Assembly (NCBI RefSeq): GCF_034424805.1
Contig: NZ_JAXOUF010000026.1
Span: 6,065 to 70,064, forward strand
Direction of reading: 5' to 3'
Length of the DNA: 64,000 bases
From: Labrys sedimenti
GTDB lineage: Bacteria > Pseudomonadota > Alphaproteobacteria > Rhizobiales > Labraceae
Positions 35,904 through 45,323 of this stretch are shown here, in pieces. Positions within the stretch are counted from its first letter, which is position 1. Each line of letters begins with the position of its first letter. The notes beneath the pieces were generated by a model. It did no database searches and had not been told where the DNA came from. It saw nothing but the letters and a program-made list of their open reading frames with translations. The translations under genes and the position numbers were made by a program.

Positions 35904-36635
35904 CTAGTGATGGAGGATCTGGTCGAGGAACATGCGGGTTCGCTCTTGCCTGGGTTGACTGAAGAACACGGAGGGTGGTGCCTTCTCGATCATCTGGCCC
36001 CCATCGAGAAAGGCGATTTCGGTGGCGAGCTCCTTGGCGAACCCCATCTCGTGGGTCACGACGACCATGGTCATCCCCGCCGCGGCCAAGTCCTTCATGA
36101 CCTGCAGCACTTCGCCGACCATTTCCGGGTCGAGTGCAGAGGTAGGTTCATCGAACAGCAACAATTCCGGCTCCATTGCGAGCGCGCGGCAGATTGCGAC
36201 ACGTTGTTGCTGGCCGCCCGATAGCTGAGCTGGGTAGCGACCGGCCTTGTCGCTCAGGCCGACACGCTTCAGGAGCTCCATGGCACGTTCGATGGCATCT
36301 TTGCGGGAGCGCCGGAGCACGCGCCTTTGCGGCAAGGCGATGTTGTCCAGGACGGTCAGATGCTGAAACAGGTTGAAGCGTTGGAACACCATGCCGATCC
36401 TGCGATAGAGAGCGCGGCGTGGCATGATCCGCAGATCCTGGCCGTCCAGAAGGAACCGGCCCGATGACAAAGGTCCAGCCAACTTGTTGATGGCGCGAAT
36501 GAACGTGCTCTTGCCGGAACCCGATGGACCGCAGATGACCAGCACATCGGACTTCTCAAATGAGACGGAGATGCCACGCAGTGCGTGGAAGCTCTTGAAA
36601 TGCAGATTGACATCGTGCGCCTCAAAAAACGCCAT
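35904..36635 (-). CDS. Polar amino-acid ABC transporter ATPase (GlnQ/HisP family)
   Basis: A 243-residue ATPase of the GlnQ type and length. Walker A is CGPSGSGKSTFIRAINKL, the signature is LSGGQQQRVAICRAL, Walker B is LLLFDEPTSALDPE and the H-loop is VVVTHEMGFA. It energises import by the two permeases and the binding protein of this operon. Confidence 0.95.
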   Translation of the reverse strand: MAFFEAHDVNLHFKSFHALRGISVSFEKSDVLVICGPSGSGKSTFIRAINKLAGPLSSGRFLLDGQDLRIMPRRALYRRIGMVFQRFNLFQHLTVLDNIALPQRRVLRRSRKDAIERAMELLKRVGLSDKAGRYPAQLSGGQQQRVAICRALAMEPELLLFDEPTSALDPEMVGEVLQVMKDLAAAGMTMVVVTHEMGFAKELATEIAFLDGGQMIEKAPPSVFFSQPRQERTRMFLDQILHH

Positions 36636-36716
36636 GGCAGCTTTCTCCCCGTTGATCGAAAATCGGCGGTAGGCGCCCGTCTTGCGTGCTAACGGGCGCC
36701 CGATCGACGCCGAGTT

Positions 36717-37625
36717 CTATTGGAGAGTCATGCGGTTGCTGCTGCCGCTCTCCGGCACATAAGCGCCGATCCCGAGTTTATCGATGAGCTTCTTTCTCTC
36801 GTCTGACACACTGCTGTTCTTCTCGAGGAAGTCCTTCTTCCAGGCCTCGCTATCGACCCAATAAGCGCGTAGTGCCTCAAGCCGTCCGTCCTTTTTAATC
36901 TCCGACAGGAAGGCATCCAGATATTGCTGCGTGGCGACATCCTTCGGGCGAACCGCGAAGGCCCAGTTATCCTGGCTGATCAGTTCGCGCGGCGTTTTCG
37001 AGGAAACGAAGCCATACTCTTTACGAACGACACCTAGTACAGCGAGATCGTTGAGCGCAGCATCGACACGGTTGGTCTTCAGAGCCTGATACGTGTCGGT
37101 GTCGTTGGGATAGCTTTGAATCTCTGCCTTGGCGAAGAACTGCTTGGCGATGTCGACCGCACTCGTGCCGGCCTTGACCGCGATCCTCTTGCCCGACTGA
37201 TTGAGATCCTCCCAGGACACATTTTCAGCCTCGGGCCGTACGATCGCGACGACCCCCGTGGAATACCAACTCTCCTTGGTGAAAAGAATCTGCTCGGCCC
37301 GCTTCGGCGTCACCGTCATGCTGGTCGCCAGTATGTCGGATTTGCGCGTCAGCAAACCGGGGATCAAGCCCGCCCACTCGACGTTTCTCAGTTGCAGGTC
37401 GACGCCGAGCTTGGCGGCAATCATGCGGTCGAGGTCGATCGAGAAGCCGGCGGCATTCCCATTCGCGTCACGAAACTGCCAGGGCGCCGCCGACAAATCG
37501 TTCATGATGACGATTTTCTTTGCTTCGAGGATCGCCCCGATCGCGCCTTTGGGATCATCCGCCGCCGATGCCTGACTTGTTACGGCCAACATGGCGACCG
37601 CCGCGATCAAGGCAAGTTTCTTCAT
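36717..37625 (-). CDS. Amino-acid ABC transporter substrate-binding protein
   Basis: A 302-residue periplasmic binding protein (SBP_bac_3 family). The signal peptide is KKLALIAAVAMLAVTSQASA with cleavage after ASA. The mature part contains APWQFRDANGNAAGFSIDLD, ATSMTVTPKRAEQILFTKE and GKRIAVKAGTSAVDIAKQFF, all typical of the family. I chose ATG 37625, which follows GGGAGCTGGAA; the frame is open further upstream into the operator. It is first in the operon and so is probably the most highly expressed part. Confidence 0.93.
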   Translation of the reverse strand: MKKLALIAAVAMLAVTSQASAADDPKGAIGAILEAKKIVIMNDLSAAPWQFRDANGNAAGFSIDLDRMIAAKLGVDLQLRNVEWAGLIPGLLTRKSDILATSMTVTPKRAEQILFTKESWYSTGVVAIVRPEAENVSWEDLNQSGKRIAVKAGTSAVDIAKQFFAKAEIQSYPNDTDTYQALKTNRVDAALNDLAVLGVVRKEYGFVSSKTPRELISQDNWAFAVRPKDVATQQYLDAFLSEIKKDGRLEALRAYWVDSEAWKKDFLEKNSSVSDERKKLIDKLGIGAYVPESGSSNRMTLQ

Positions 37626-37646
37626 TTCCAGCTCCCGCTCCATTTG

Positions 37647-37661
37647 TTCCGCATTGCGGAA
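37647..37661. promoter_or_regulatory. Candidate IclR operator, site 1
   Basis: Palindrome TTCCG-CATTG-CGGAA, 22 bases upstream of the binding-protein start. The same TTCCG-N5-CGGAA form recurs at 37768. Its place suggests repression or activation of the ABC operon. Confidence 0.65.
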
Positions 37662-37767
37662 TATTTTATATTTGCAACCCGATAACCACATAAAATGAAA
37701 CAAAATTCAATACGCATGTTGACGGAACGCAATATATTTATTTAAGTGAATATGAAATCAAATCATA

Positions 37768-37782
37768 TTCCGAAATACGGAA
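37768..37782. promoter_or_regulatory. Candidate IclR operator, site 2
   Basis: Palindrome TTCCG-AAATA-CGGAA, 121 bases from site 1 by start-to-start distance, in the A+T-rich divergent region between the ABC operon and the aminotransferase gene. Its spacing suits a looping or dual-promoter arrangement by one regulator. Confidence 0.65.
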
Positions 37783-37970
37783 TTAAAAAAAGCCACGCGC
37801 TGGGCGGGAGGGCGCAGACGATACAGCGAAGCCGTGAAGATTGAGCGCCCAAGATCGCAACGATCGATGCACTGCACCCACGAAGGATTTGAAATGGCCC
37901 CAGCTGCCTCGCGGCACTGATCGGGGCGCAATGCGCAGCTGTATCCAAGCGCTGCTCAAGGAGAGACGTT

Positions 37971-39158
37971 ATGAACTATCGGGCGGCCGAATGGCCGGCA
38001 TCGGGCACCCCAACACGGATTAGCAGGATCGAGCTCAACCAGATCTGCGATATCGCCGATCTCGCGCGTGAGGATCCCAACGTCATCAAGCTGTGGATTG
38101 GTGAGGGTGATCTTCCGACGCCGGCGTTTGTTCGGGAAGCCGCTGTTGCGGCCCTTGCCGCCGGTCACACGCGATACACCTATTCAACAGGCGTGCCTGC
38201 GCTGCGTGAAGCGCTCGATCGCTATCACAAGCGTCACTTCGGGATCGATGTCGGCGCGGGGCGCTTCAGCGTCACCGCCGGCGGTGTCCAGGCCATCATG
38301 CAGGCGATGCAGGCCATTTTGAGCCCGGGTGACGAAGTGGTCGTTCCGGTTCCAGCCTGGCCAAACCTGATCGAGATCATCGGCATTCTGGGGGGAAAAG
38401 TTGTTCCGGTGCCCTATCGCACCGTGGAAGGGGGTGGCTTCAAACTGGAGCTCGACGATCTCTTCGCTGCGGTAACGTCGAAGACCCGTGCAATCGCCAT
38501 CAATTCCCCCTCCAACCCGACGGGTTGGATCATGCCCCACGAACAGATGCTGGCTGTTCGTGATTTCGCGCGGGACAGAGGTCTCTGGATCGTTTCCGAC
38601 GAGGTCTATGCCCATTTCACCTATGGCAACGGATTGGCTCCGTCCTTCCTGCAGATCACCGAGCCGAGCGATCGGTTGATCGTCACCAATACCTTTTCGA
38701 AGAACTGGTGCATGACGGGCTGGCGGATTGGCTGGCTGGTCTATCCAGAAGGCATGACGACGATTTTCGACAATCTGAGCCAGTACAACACCACCAGCGT
38801 CTCGACCTTCGGCCAGCATGCCGCCATCGCGGCTCTCGATGATGGAGATGACTTCATCAAATCTTTGGTCGAACGGTCGGCCAGGGGACGGGAAATCATC
38901 TGTTCCACCCTCGATAAGCTCCCCAATGTTCGCGTCTTTTGGCCCGAAGGAACATTTTACTTCTTTTTTGCCGTCCATGGGATGAACAGCGGCTACGACA
39001 TGGCACGCCGGATCCTGAAGGAAGCGAGTGTCGGGGTTGCTCCCGGATCCGCTTTCGGTCCGGGTGGAGAATCCTTCCTGCGAGTCTGCTTTGCCGTCGA
39101 TCCCGCCCTCATCGAGGAGGGGGCACAAAGGCTGGCGCGGTTCCTTCAAGACCAATAG
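37971..39158 (+). CDS. Class I/II PLP-dependent aminotransferase
   Basis: A 395-residue fold-type I aminotransferase, close to aspartate aminotransferase family lengths. It has NSPSNPTGWIMPHEQM, the cofactor-contacting DEVYAHFTYG, the PLP-binding Lys in TNTFSKNWCMTGWRIGWLVY (about residue 245) and the C-terminal Arg in ESFLRVCFAV that binds the substrate carboxylate. In context it would transaminate an imported amino acid to a keto acid that is then phosphorylated or cleaved by the next enzymes. ATG 37971 follows AAGGAGAGACGTT. Confidence 0.93.
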   Translation: MNYRAAEWPASGTPTRISRIELNQICDIADLAREDPNVIKLWIGEGDLPTPAFVREAAVAALAAGHTRYTYSTGVPALREALDRYHKRHFGIDVGAGRFSVTAGGVQAIMQAMQAILSPGDEVVVPVPAWPNLIEIIGILGGKVVPVPYRTVEGGGFKLELDDLFAAVTSKTRAIAINSPSNPTGWIMPHEQMLAVRDFARDRGLWIVSDEVYAHFTYGNGLAPSFLQITEPSDRLIVTNTFSKNWCMTGWRIGWLVYPEGMTTIFDNLSQYNTTSVSTFGQHAAIAALDDGDDFIKSLVERSARGREIICSTLDKLPNVRVFWPEGTFYFFFAVHGMNSGYDMARRILKEASVGVAPGSAFGPGGESFLRVCFAVDPALIEEGAQRLARFLQDQ

Positions 39159-39173
39159 CGAGGAGAAACGATC

Positions 39174-40868
39174 TTGAAGAAGCTCATCAACAGGCCGGCC
39201 GATGTCGTCAGGGAGATGTTGGAAGGCATCGTCGCCCTCTCACCGGGCCTTGCCCTGCTGGACAGTGAGAATGTCGTGATCCGCACCGATCTGCCGGCTT
39301 CGGCCGATCGACCGGTGGCCCTGATATCGGGAGGGGGTGCGGGGCATGAACCAGCCCATGCCGGCTATGTCGGGCCCGGCATGCTGACTGCGGCGGTGAC
39401 GGGCGAGGTTTTCACCTCTCCGAGCGTCGACGCGGTCCTGGCCGCGATCCGCGCCACGGCCGGGCCGGCCGGCGCCCTTCTCATCGTGAAGAACTACACC
39501 GGCGACCGCTTGAATTTCGGCCTTGCCGGCGAGCTTGCCTCCATCGAGGGCATTCCGACCGAGCTCGTCGTGGTTGTCGACGACGTTGCCCTATCCGGCG
39601 TCGTCGACCGTGAACGTCGCCGTGGCATCGCCGGCACAGTCCTGGTCCACAAGATCGCCGGCGCTGCCGCCGCCGAAGGCAAGGGACTGGCGGAAGTCGC
39701 TGATATCGCCCGGTCGGCTGCCTCCCGCATCGGCACAATGGGCGTTGCGCTCGGATCGTGCATCGTTCCTGCCGCCGGCAAGGCCGGCTTTACGCTGGGC
39801 GAGGACGAGATCGAGCTCGGCCTCGGCATTCACGGCGAGAAAGGGGTCGAACGCGTCGGATTGCTGCCCGCCGACGCCATCACCGATCGTATCGTCGATC
39901 AACTCGTCCGCGATATGGCACTCGAGGCAGGGGCCCGGGTAGCCCTGCTTGTCAACGGCCTCGGCGCAACGCCGCCCATGGAACTGGCCATTGTGGCCCG
40001 GCGAGCCCTCGCCATTTTGCAGTCTCTGGGCATCGGCATAGAGAGAGCCTGGTCCGGCAATTTCCTCACAGCCATAGAAATGCCGGGCTGCTCGATCTCG
40101 CTTCTCGATATGCGCCCGGGAGACGCCGAACGGCTGGACGCCGCCACCACTGCCACGGCATGGCCACGCGGCGGCGAGACGACAGGTTTTCCCCGTCTGG
40201 TTGCCGCTCCCGTCTCCACGGATGCGGAGGCTCCCTTGGGCAAGGCAGGTCACTTCGACCCACGAGAGCTGCGTCGCCTCGGCTTGGCCGTCGCCGAAGC
40301 ACTCGAGGCGGAGGAGGCCCACCTGACGGATCTCGACAGCAAGGTCGGCGACGGTGACCTGGGCGCGAGCATGGTCCGTGGCGCACAAGCCATTCGCGCA
40401 CTGCCGGAACATGCCTGGATCAATCCCGCCAACGCGATGGTCGCTATCGGCAACAGCTTGCGCCGCGCCATCGCCGGAAGTTCCGGCCCCTTCTACGCGA
40501 TTGCGCTGACGCGGGCCGGCCGCCATCTGGCGCAGACCAATCGATTCTCTCCCGATGATTTCAGGGAAGCCCTGGCGATCGCCATTGCAGCAATCAGTGA
40601 GCTCGGCGGAGCAAAGCAGGGCGATCGGACCATGTTGGATGCGCTCTATCCCGCCCTCCAGACAGTCCAGTCGCTTGGCGACAGCGTTTCGCCGGCGCAG
40701 GCCTGGCGAGAGGCGGCCAGGGCGGCAAATGACGGGGCCCGCAAGACCGCGGACATGACGGCCAAGCTCGGGCGTGCCAGCTATTTGGGCGAGCGCGCCC
40801 GTGGAACCCAGGATGGTGGCGCGACGGCTGTCGCGATCTGGATGGAGGCGCTCGCCACAAGTCTGTGA
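39174..40868 (+). CDS. Fused DhaK-DhaL dihydroxyacetone kinase-family protein
   Basis: A 564-residue single-chain kinase. The DhaK part (residues 1-330) contains GGGAGHEPAHAGYVGPGML and VFTSPS. The active-site His that binds the ketose carbonyl as a hemiaminal lies in LGIHGEKG (about residue 221). The DhaL part (about 360-564) binds ATP-Mg through Asp residues in LDSKVGDGDLGASM. ATP-dependent fused forms phosphorylate dihydroxyacetone, glyceraldehyde or tetroses. The start is TTG 39174 behind AGGAGAAAC. It is coupled to the aminotransferase and a DHDPS-family aldolase, so the substrate may be an unusual hydroxy-keto compound rather than dihydroxyacetone. Confidence 0.92.
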   Translation: MKKLINRPADVVREMLEGIVALSPGLALLDSENVVIRTDLPASADRPVALISGGGAGHEPAHAGYVGPGMLTAAVTGEVFTSPSVDAVLAAIRATAGPAGALLIVKNYTGDRLNFGLAGELASIEGIPTELVVVVDDVALSGVVDRERRRGIAGTVLVHKIAGAAAAEGKGLAEVADIARSAASRIGTMGVALGSCIVPAAGKAGFTLGEDEIELGLGIHGEKGVERVGLLPADAITDRIVDQLVRDMALEAGARVALLVNGLGATPPMELAIVARRALAILQSLGIGIERAWSGNFLTAIEMPGCSISLLDMRPGDAERLDAATTATAWPRGGETTGFPRLVAAPVSTDAEAPLGKAGHFDPRELRRLGLAVAEALEAEEAHLTDLDSKVGDGDLGASMVRGAQAIRALPEHAWINPANAMVAIGNSLRRAIAGSSGPFYAIALTRAGRHLAQTNRFSPDDFREALAIAIAAISELGGAKQGDRTMLDALYPALQTVQSLGDSVSPAQAWREAARAANDGARKTADMTAKLGRASYLGERARGTQDGGATAVAIWMEALATSL

Positions 40869-41010
40869 AATTTCGGGCAGCGCGACCGCCCTGCTCGAGC
40901 ACCCAATCGAATCAAATTTCATGGCGCCTCCATCCGGAGCGATCCCTGGCGCGCGCCCTGATGCATCGGCCGTTCGACGGCCAACCTCTGGTCAAACAGG
41001 AACTCACCTT

Positions 41011-41907
41011 ATGAATCTCGACAAAGTCACGGGGATCATTCCTCCCATCGTCACCCCCTTCACGAAATCCGGCGACATCGACGAAGCCGCATTTCGCAAC
41101 ATCGTGAAATTCAATCTGAAGAAGAAGGTCCATGGCGTCTGTGTCGGCGGCAGCTCCGGCGAAGGCCATACGCTCACCTTCGAGGAGTTCGTCCGCCTGA
41201 TGGAGATCACGGTGGAGGAAGTCGACGGGAAGATTCCGGTCCTGGCCGGCATCATCGCCAATTCCACCCGCGAGGCCGTCCGCCGCTCCCAGGCCATTTC
41301 GCACCTGTCGATCCAAGGCCTGCAGGTGACACCCGTCCATTATGTCTTCAAGCCGGATGACAATGCCACCTTCGAGCATTTCAAAACCCTGACTTCGGCA
41401 ACGGACGTGCCTGTCATCATCTACAACGTAGTGCCGTGGAACTATCTGAGCCCGTCACTGCTCATCCGCCTCATGAAGGAGCTGCCGGGCGTCCAGGCCG
41501 TCAAGCAGAGCGCTGGGGACCTCAAGGCGATGGCCGACCTGATGATCGGCGTTCCCGACGGCTGCAAGGTCTATACCGCGGTGGACGCGCTGCTCTATCC
41601 TTCGTTCGCGCTTGGCTGTCATGGCACGATCGCGGCAAATCCGGCTGCCGTTCCCGGCGTATGCATCGCGCTCTGGAATGCCGTCCAGCGCGGCGAGCAC
41701 AACCGTGCTCGCGAGATCCACGAAGCGCTCCTGCGCTTCTGGAACGCGATCTATGCCGATAACCTGCCCGCCAACATCAAGACCTCGATCGCCTTGCAAG
41801 GGACGGAGGCCGGCTTGCCGCGCATGCCGATGCCGGAAACGACGCCGGCCCAGCTCGAGAACATCAAACGCGAACTCCAGAACGTTCTTCGTTACGAGGA
41901 AGCCTAA
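41011..41907 (+). CDS. DHDPS/NAL-family aldolase
   Basis: A 298-residue (beta/alpha)8 lyase with TGIIPPIVTPFTKSGDID, the GGSSGEGHTLT carboxylate loop, the catalytic Tyr in VIIYNVVPWN and the Schiff-base Lys in VQAVKQSAGD (about residue 164). I start it at ATG 41011, where family similarity begins. In an operon with an aminotransferase and a DhaK-L kinase it probably performs a retro-aldol or dehydration step yielding pyruvate. It is different in sequence from the DHDPS-family gene at 26899. A palindromic stretch follows its stop. Confidence 0.9.
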   Translation: MNLDKVTGIIPPIVTPFTKSGDIDEAAFRNIVKFNLKKKVHGVCVGGSSGEGHTLTFEEFVRLMEITVEEVDGKIPVLAGIIANSTREAVRRSQAISHLSIQGLQVTPVHYVFKPDDNATFEHFKTLTSATDVPVIIYNVVPWNYLSPSLLIRLMKELPGVQAVKQSAGDLKAMADLMIGVPDGCKVYTAVDALLYPSFALGCHGTIAANPAAVPGVCIALWNAVQRGEHNRAREIHEALLRFWNAIYADNLPANIKTSIALQGTEAGLPRMPMPETTPAQLENIKRELQNVLRYEEA

Positions 41908-41912
41908 GGCGT

Positions 41913-42002
41913 TTTGCGATTTGACGGACTCCCGTCAAATCGCAAAGACAAGCCAAGATGAAGAATTGGAGCACAGTTCGATTCAGAAAAATCGAACTGT
42001 GC
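41913..42002. repeat. Two consecutive long perfect hairpins
   Basis: Hairpin A: a 15-bp perfect stem (41913-41927 with 41932-41946, 4-base loop). Hairpin B: a 13-bp perfect stem (41971-41983 with 41990-42002, 6-base loop). They lie between the aldolase and the MFS gene. Neither is followed by a T run on either strand, so they are not textbook terminators. They may stabilise the upstream mRNA or damp transcription into the MFS gene. Confidence 0.8.
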
Positions 42003-42140
42003 TGCCGGAAATCGGCGGCGCGCGCAGGCGTAGTCCGCCGCCGGCCCCCAGACCAATTCAAAAATCAGGCTCATTCATTCATCAAGCAGCCAGTCGCCGA
42101 GCGCGTGGCCAAAACAACAAAGATCAATGGCGAGGAAGCA

Positions 42141-43475
42141 ATGACGACACCGTCAGCGACGAAATATTCTCGAGCCGAGGGCCAAACGACCGCTTCGCAG
42201 ACGATCAAGGCGAGAGACATGCGCAAGGTGGCGCTGGCCAGCGCTGTCGGAAATACGATCGAATATTACGATTTTACGCTCTACGCGACCGCGACTGCTC
42301 TTGTCTTCAATAAGATATTCTTCCCCAGTGACAATGATCTGGTCGGCACTCTGGCGGCCTTTGCCACCTTCTTCGTCGGTTACTGCGCGCGCCCGATCGG
42401 CGGCATCCTGTTCGGACATTTCGGCGATCGTATCGGCCGCAAGACGGCGCTCCTGTTAACGATGATCATCATGGGCGCCGGCACCTTCCTGATCGGTCTG
42501 GTCCCCTCATACGAGACCATCGGGATATGGGCTCCAATCAGTCTGCTCGTCCTGCGCCTGGCCCAGGGAATCGGGATCGGCGGTGAATATGGAGGTGGCA
42601 TGGTCATGACGGTGGAACATGCGCCGCCCAAGCACCGCGGTTTCTACAGTTCGCTGGTCCATATCGGCGTCCCCGCAGGCTTCCTGATTCCCATTGCCTT
42701 GCTCGGCGTCCTCTCGACGCAGATGAGCGAGGAAAGCTTCCTTTCCTGGGGCTGGCGCCTGCCGTTCCTGTTCAGCATCGTCCTGGTCGGCCTTGGCCTC
42801 TTTATCCGCTTTCAGATCTCCGAAACGCCTGCTTTCAAGCGAATCCAGGAACAAGGGGAGACGGCTGCCCTTCCCGTCGTGGAAGCCGTTCGAGACCATC
42901 GTTTCAATGTGATCCTCGGCATTGGCGCCAAAATCGCTGAGAGCGGCCTGTTCAATATCTATGCGGTGTTCGCCATCACCTATTGCGTCAACACGCTCGG
43001 CCTTCCTCGCCAAACCATTCTCAATGGCGTGCTCGTTGGATGTGCCCTCGAATGCCTGACGCTACCCCTGTTCGGCGCGCTCTCCGATCGCGTAGGCCGC
43101 CGCACCGTCTATATAGCCGGCCTCTTGTTTCAGGCTGCCCTGGCCTTCGTGTTCCTCGCCATGCTCGACAACGGCAGCACAGCCATGATCTGGCTGGCCA
43201 TTGCTCTTGGACTGGCCATCGGACATGGCTCGGTATTTGGGGCCCAAGGCGCATTCTTTTCCGAGTTGTTCCCTGCTCGTATCCGCTACAGTGGTCTCTC
43301 CCTTGTGCAGCAGATCGGTCCGATCCTCGGTGGCGGCCTTTCACCCCTCCTTGCAACAACGTTGCTTGCGGAATATGCCGGCACCACAGTTCCAATTGCC
43401 GCCTATATGGCTCTCATGGCCATATTTTCCGCGATCTGCGCACTTGCCCTGCGGCCCATTGGCGACACGACATAG
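42141..43475 (+). CDS. MFS transporter of the MHS (metabolite:H+ symporter) family
   Basis: A 444-residue permease with about 12 helices. The MHS-type N-terminus is ASAVGNTIEYYDFTLYATAT, followed by the loop 2-3 motif GHFGDRIGRKTALLLTM and the repeat version GALSDRVGRRTVYIAG. Such transporters import dicarboxylates, betaines or osmolytes with protons. ATG 42141 follows GAGGAAGCA. It is placed after the aminotransferase/kinase/aldolase genes and may bring in a related acid or substrate. Confidence 0.93.
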   Translation: MTTPSATKYSRAEGQTTASQTIKARDMRKVALASAVGNTIEYYDFTLYATATALVFNKIFFPSDNDLVGTLAAFATFFVGYCARPIGGILFGHFGDRIGRKTALLLTMIIMGAGTFLIGLVPSYETIGIWAPISLLVLRLAQGIGIGGEYGGGMVMTVEHAPPKHRGFYSSLVHIGVPAGFLIPIALLGVLSTQMSEESFLSWGWRLPFLFSIVLVGLGLFIRFQISETPAFKRIQEQGETAALPVVEAVRDHRFNVILGIGAKIAESGLFNIYAVFAITYCVNTLGLPRQTILNGVLVGCALECLTLPLFGALSDRVGRRTVYIAGLLFQAALAFVFLAMLDNGSTAMIWLAIALGLAIGHGSVFGAQGAFFSELFPARIRYSGLSLVQQIGPILGGGLSPLLATTLLAEYAGTTVPIAAYMALMAIFSAICALALRPIGDTT

Positions 43476-44466
43476 GCTGTACTAGCGCCCAGGGTTTGCA
43501 TCGGTGATATGTTCTTCGACCTTGGCTGGCGCATTGTAGAAAATCAGCGGTCCGACATAGACGTCAGAGTTGTTGCCTCGACGGTGGAGTATTCTTACTC
43601 GGCGAGAGGCAACTTTGTCCCATCCAGACCCGCCGTGCGAAATCCGGCCTGTCCAGCGAGAACGTTGACATATTGACTAACGGCTTTCTCCGCGACCGTC
43701 GCGGAGAGTTATCGCGCAATTGACTTGTGCACAATCTGAAAGGGCGTCTTCTGACCCGCAGTTCGCTGGTCGACGGTTATGATGTGAAAGCCGCCTGGAC
43801 GCTGGGGCAATTCGGCACGCGCTCAGATATCAAGGACGCACACCAACTGCGTCAGTTGGGAACAGGATGTGCCGAACACGGTCCGGGTCTCTCGCTCTCG
43901 AATTTCAGCGGATTCGCCTCGTACTAGCGTCAGCACTCCGCCTCTGAGGGCGAGGGAATGCCGATCTCACATTGCAGGCTGTTCCTCGATCGCATCTCAT
44001 TGACGATCGTATCGCCAAGAAGTCCGAGCTTGAGTATCCGCCGAAGAAGCAATTTGCGAGCGACCGCAAGCTCTTCGGTACGAGGTCTGATACGATCGAA
44101 CCAAATAAGAAAAGCCTGCACACACCGCTCTAGATCGATCCGGTCATCTAGACACAAAAAACCGCCCAGGTAATCAGACCTGGACGGTAATTGATTTATG
44201 ACAGACTTGGTTGCGGGGGCTCGCAACCAAGTCTTACGCTGCGGCGCACCACAATGTCCGAAACTACGATTTTCCACGAGAGATTGCGATGCAAGTGGTT
44301 GGTGAAAAACTGCCCGAAGCTCTTTCTTGTGAGTGCTGGTGAACTGAGATTAGTACGCCAACAATTGTAATCGGACTTGGTGGCGGTTCTTGCGGATGGT
44401 CCCCGACATGTTTTGGCGTGCCAAAGTGGAGGCATTGAGTACTACTTCCGAGAGGCGTCCGACCCG
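43476..44466. other. Long intergenic stretch with repeat copy 2
   Basis: Nearly 1 kb between two cassettes. I recognise no gene. A minus-strand frame at about 43930-44148 (DRIDLERCVQAFLIWFDRIR, RKLLLRRILKLGLLGDTIV) is protein-like but matches no family I know. The tRNA-end-like repeat copy 2 lies at 44156-44330. The stretch marks the left boundary of the GntR-controlled catabolic cluster. Confidence 0.5.
44156..44330. repeat. tRNA-end-like intergenic repeat, copy 2
   Basis: A terminator-like hairpin (CCGCCCAGGT paired with ACCTGGACGG, 44162-44187) is followed by the palindrome at 44209-44228 and the conserved tail. Positions 44196-44220 are identical over 25 bases to 63916-63940, the 3' end and flank of the initiator tRNA gene, in the same orientation. 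It shares its tail with the copies near 33.1 and 60.3 kb. Confidence 0.85.
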
Positions 44467-45267
44467 CTAATGCGCGACCAAAACTCCCTTGGCTTCAAAG
44501 ATGTCGCGGATCTGGCGAACATAGCCATGATAGGCCTTATCCTCGTGGATCGCGTTCCAGGACCTCGGCCGCGGCAGGTCGATCTTCAGATCGAGATCGA
44601 TGCGGCCAGGTCGCGGCGACATCACCAGGACGCGGTCGGCCAGGAAAACGGCCTCGTCAATGCCATGCGTGATGAAGAGTACTGTGTTGCCGACTCTGTG
44701 CCACATGGATTGCAGATCCATGATCATCTGCTCGCGGGTCAGAGCGTCCAGGGCTCCAAATGGCTCATCCATCAAAAGTAACCCCGGTTCCTGGATGAGT
44801 GCCCGACAGATAGCCACGCGCTGACGCATGCCGCCGGAAAGTTCGGACGGATATTTCTTGCCAAAGCCATTCAGCCCGACCTGTGTCAGGAGTTCCTCTG
44901 CCCGGCGCCGGTACTGCGTAACGTCGAGCTTCTTGATCTCGATCGGCAGGAGAATGTTGTCGAGAACGGTGCGCCAGTATAGCAGCAGATCCGACTGGAA
45001 GACGACACCAGTCTTGGGATGTGGCTTACGCACCTGTTCGCCATCGATCGCAATCACGCCGGTCGAAGCGCCAGTCAGGCCCGCAAGCAGCGACAGAAGC
45101 GTGCTCTTGCCGCAACCGCTCGGTCCGACGACCGCGACGAAGCTGCCTGGCTCAATCCTGAGATCGATGTTGTCGAGCGCGACCACCTCTTCGTCTTCGC
45201 GCGTCTCGTAGACTTTCGAAAGCCGGGATATATCGACTGCGGCTCCCATCTGGGGGATGGCGTTCAT
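44467..45267 (-). CDS. NitT/TauT-type ABC transporter ATPase
   Basis: A 266-residue ATPase of the SsuB/TauB/NrtD type. Walker A is GPSGCGKSTLLSLLAGL, the signature is LSGGMRQRVAICRAL, Walker B is LLLMDEPFGALDAL and the H-loop is LFITHGIDEAVFLADRV. It is the last gene of a three-gene importer operon read leftward from 47153. This family takes up sulfonates, nitrate, thiamine precursors, pyrimidines or aromatic acids, so the substrate cannot be fixed from sequence. Confidence 0.93.
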   Translation of the reverse strand: MNAIPQMGAAVDISRLSKVYETREDEEVVALDNIDLRIEPGSFVAVVGPSGCGKSTLLSLLAGLTGASTGVIAIDGEQVRKPHPKTGVVFQSDLLLYWRTVLDNILLPIEIKKLDVTQYRRRAEELLTQVGLNGFGKKYPSELSGGMRQRVAICRALIQEPGLLLMDEPFGALDALTREQMIMDLQSMWHRVGNTVLFITHGIDEAVFLADRVLVMSPRPGRIDLDLKIDLPRPRSWNAIHEDKAYHGYVRQIRDIFEAKGVLVAH

Positions 45268-45323
45268 CGTGTTGCCTCGCTGATGGAAGAATTGGTGGTG
45301 GCCACAGTCCCTCGGACGCTCGC

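Noticed and set aside
41913..41946. Rho-independent terminator after the DHDPS-family gene
   Set aside because: The stem is perfect, but there is no T run on either strand, so I list it only as a hairpin.
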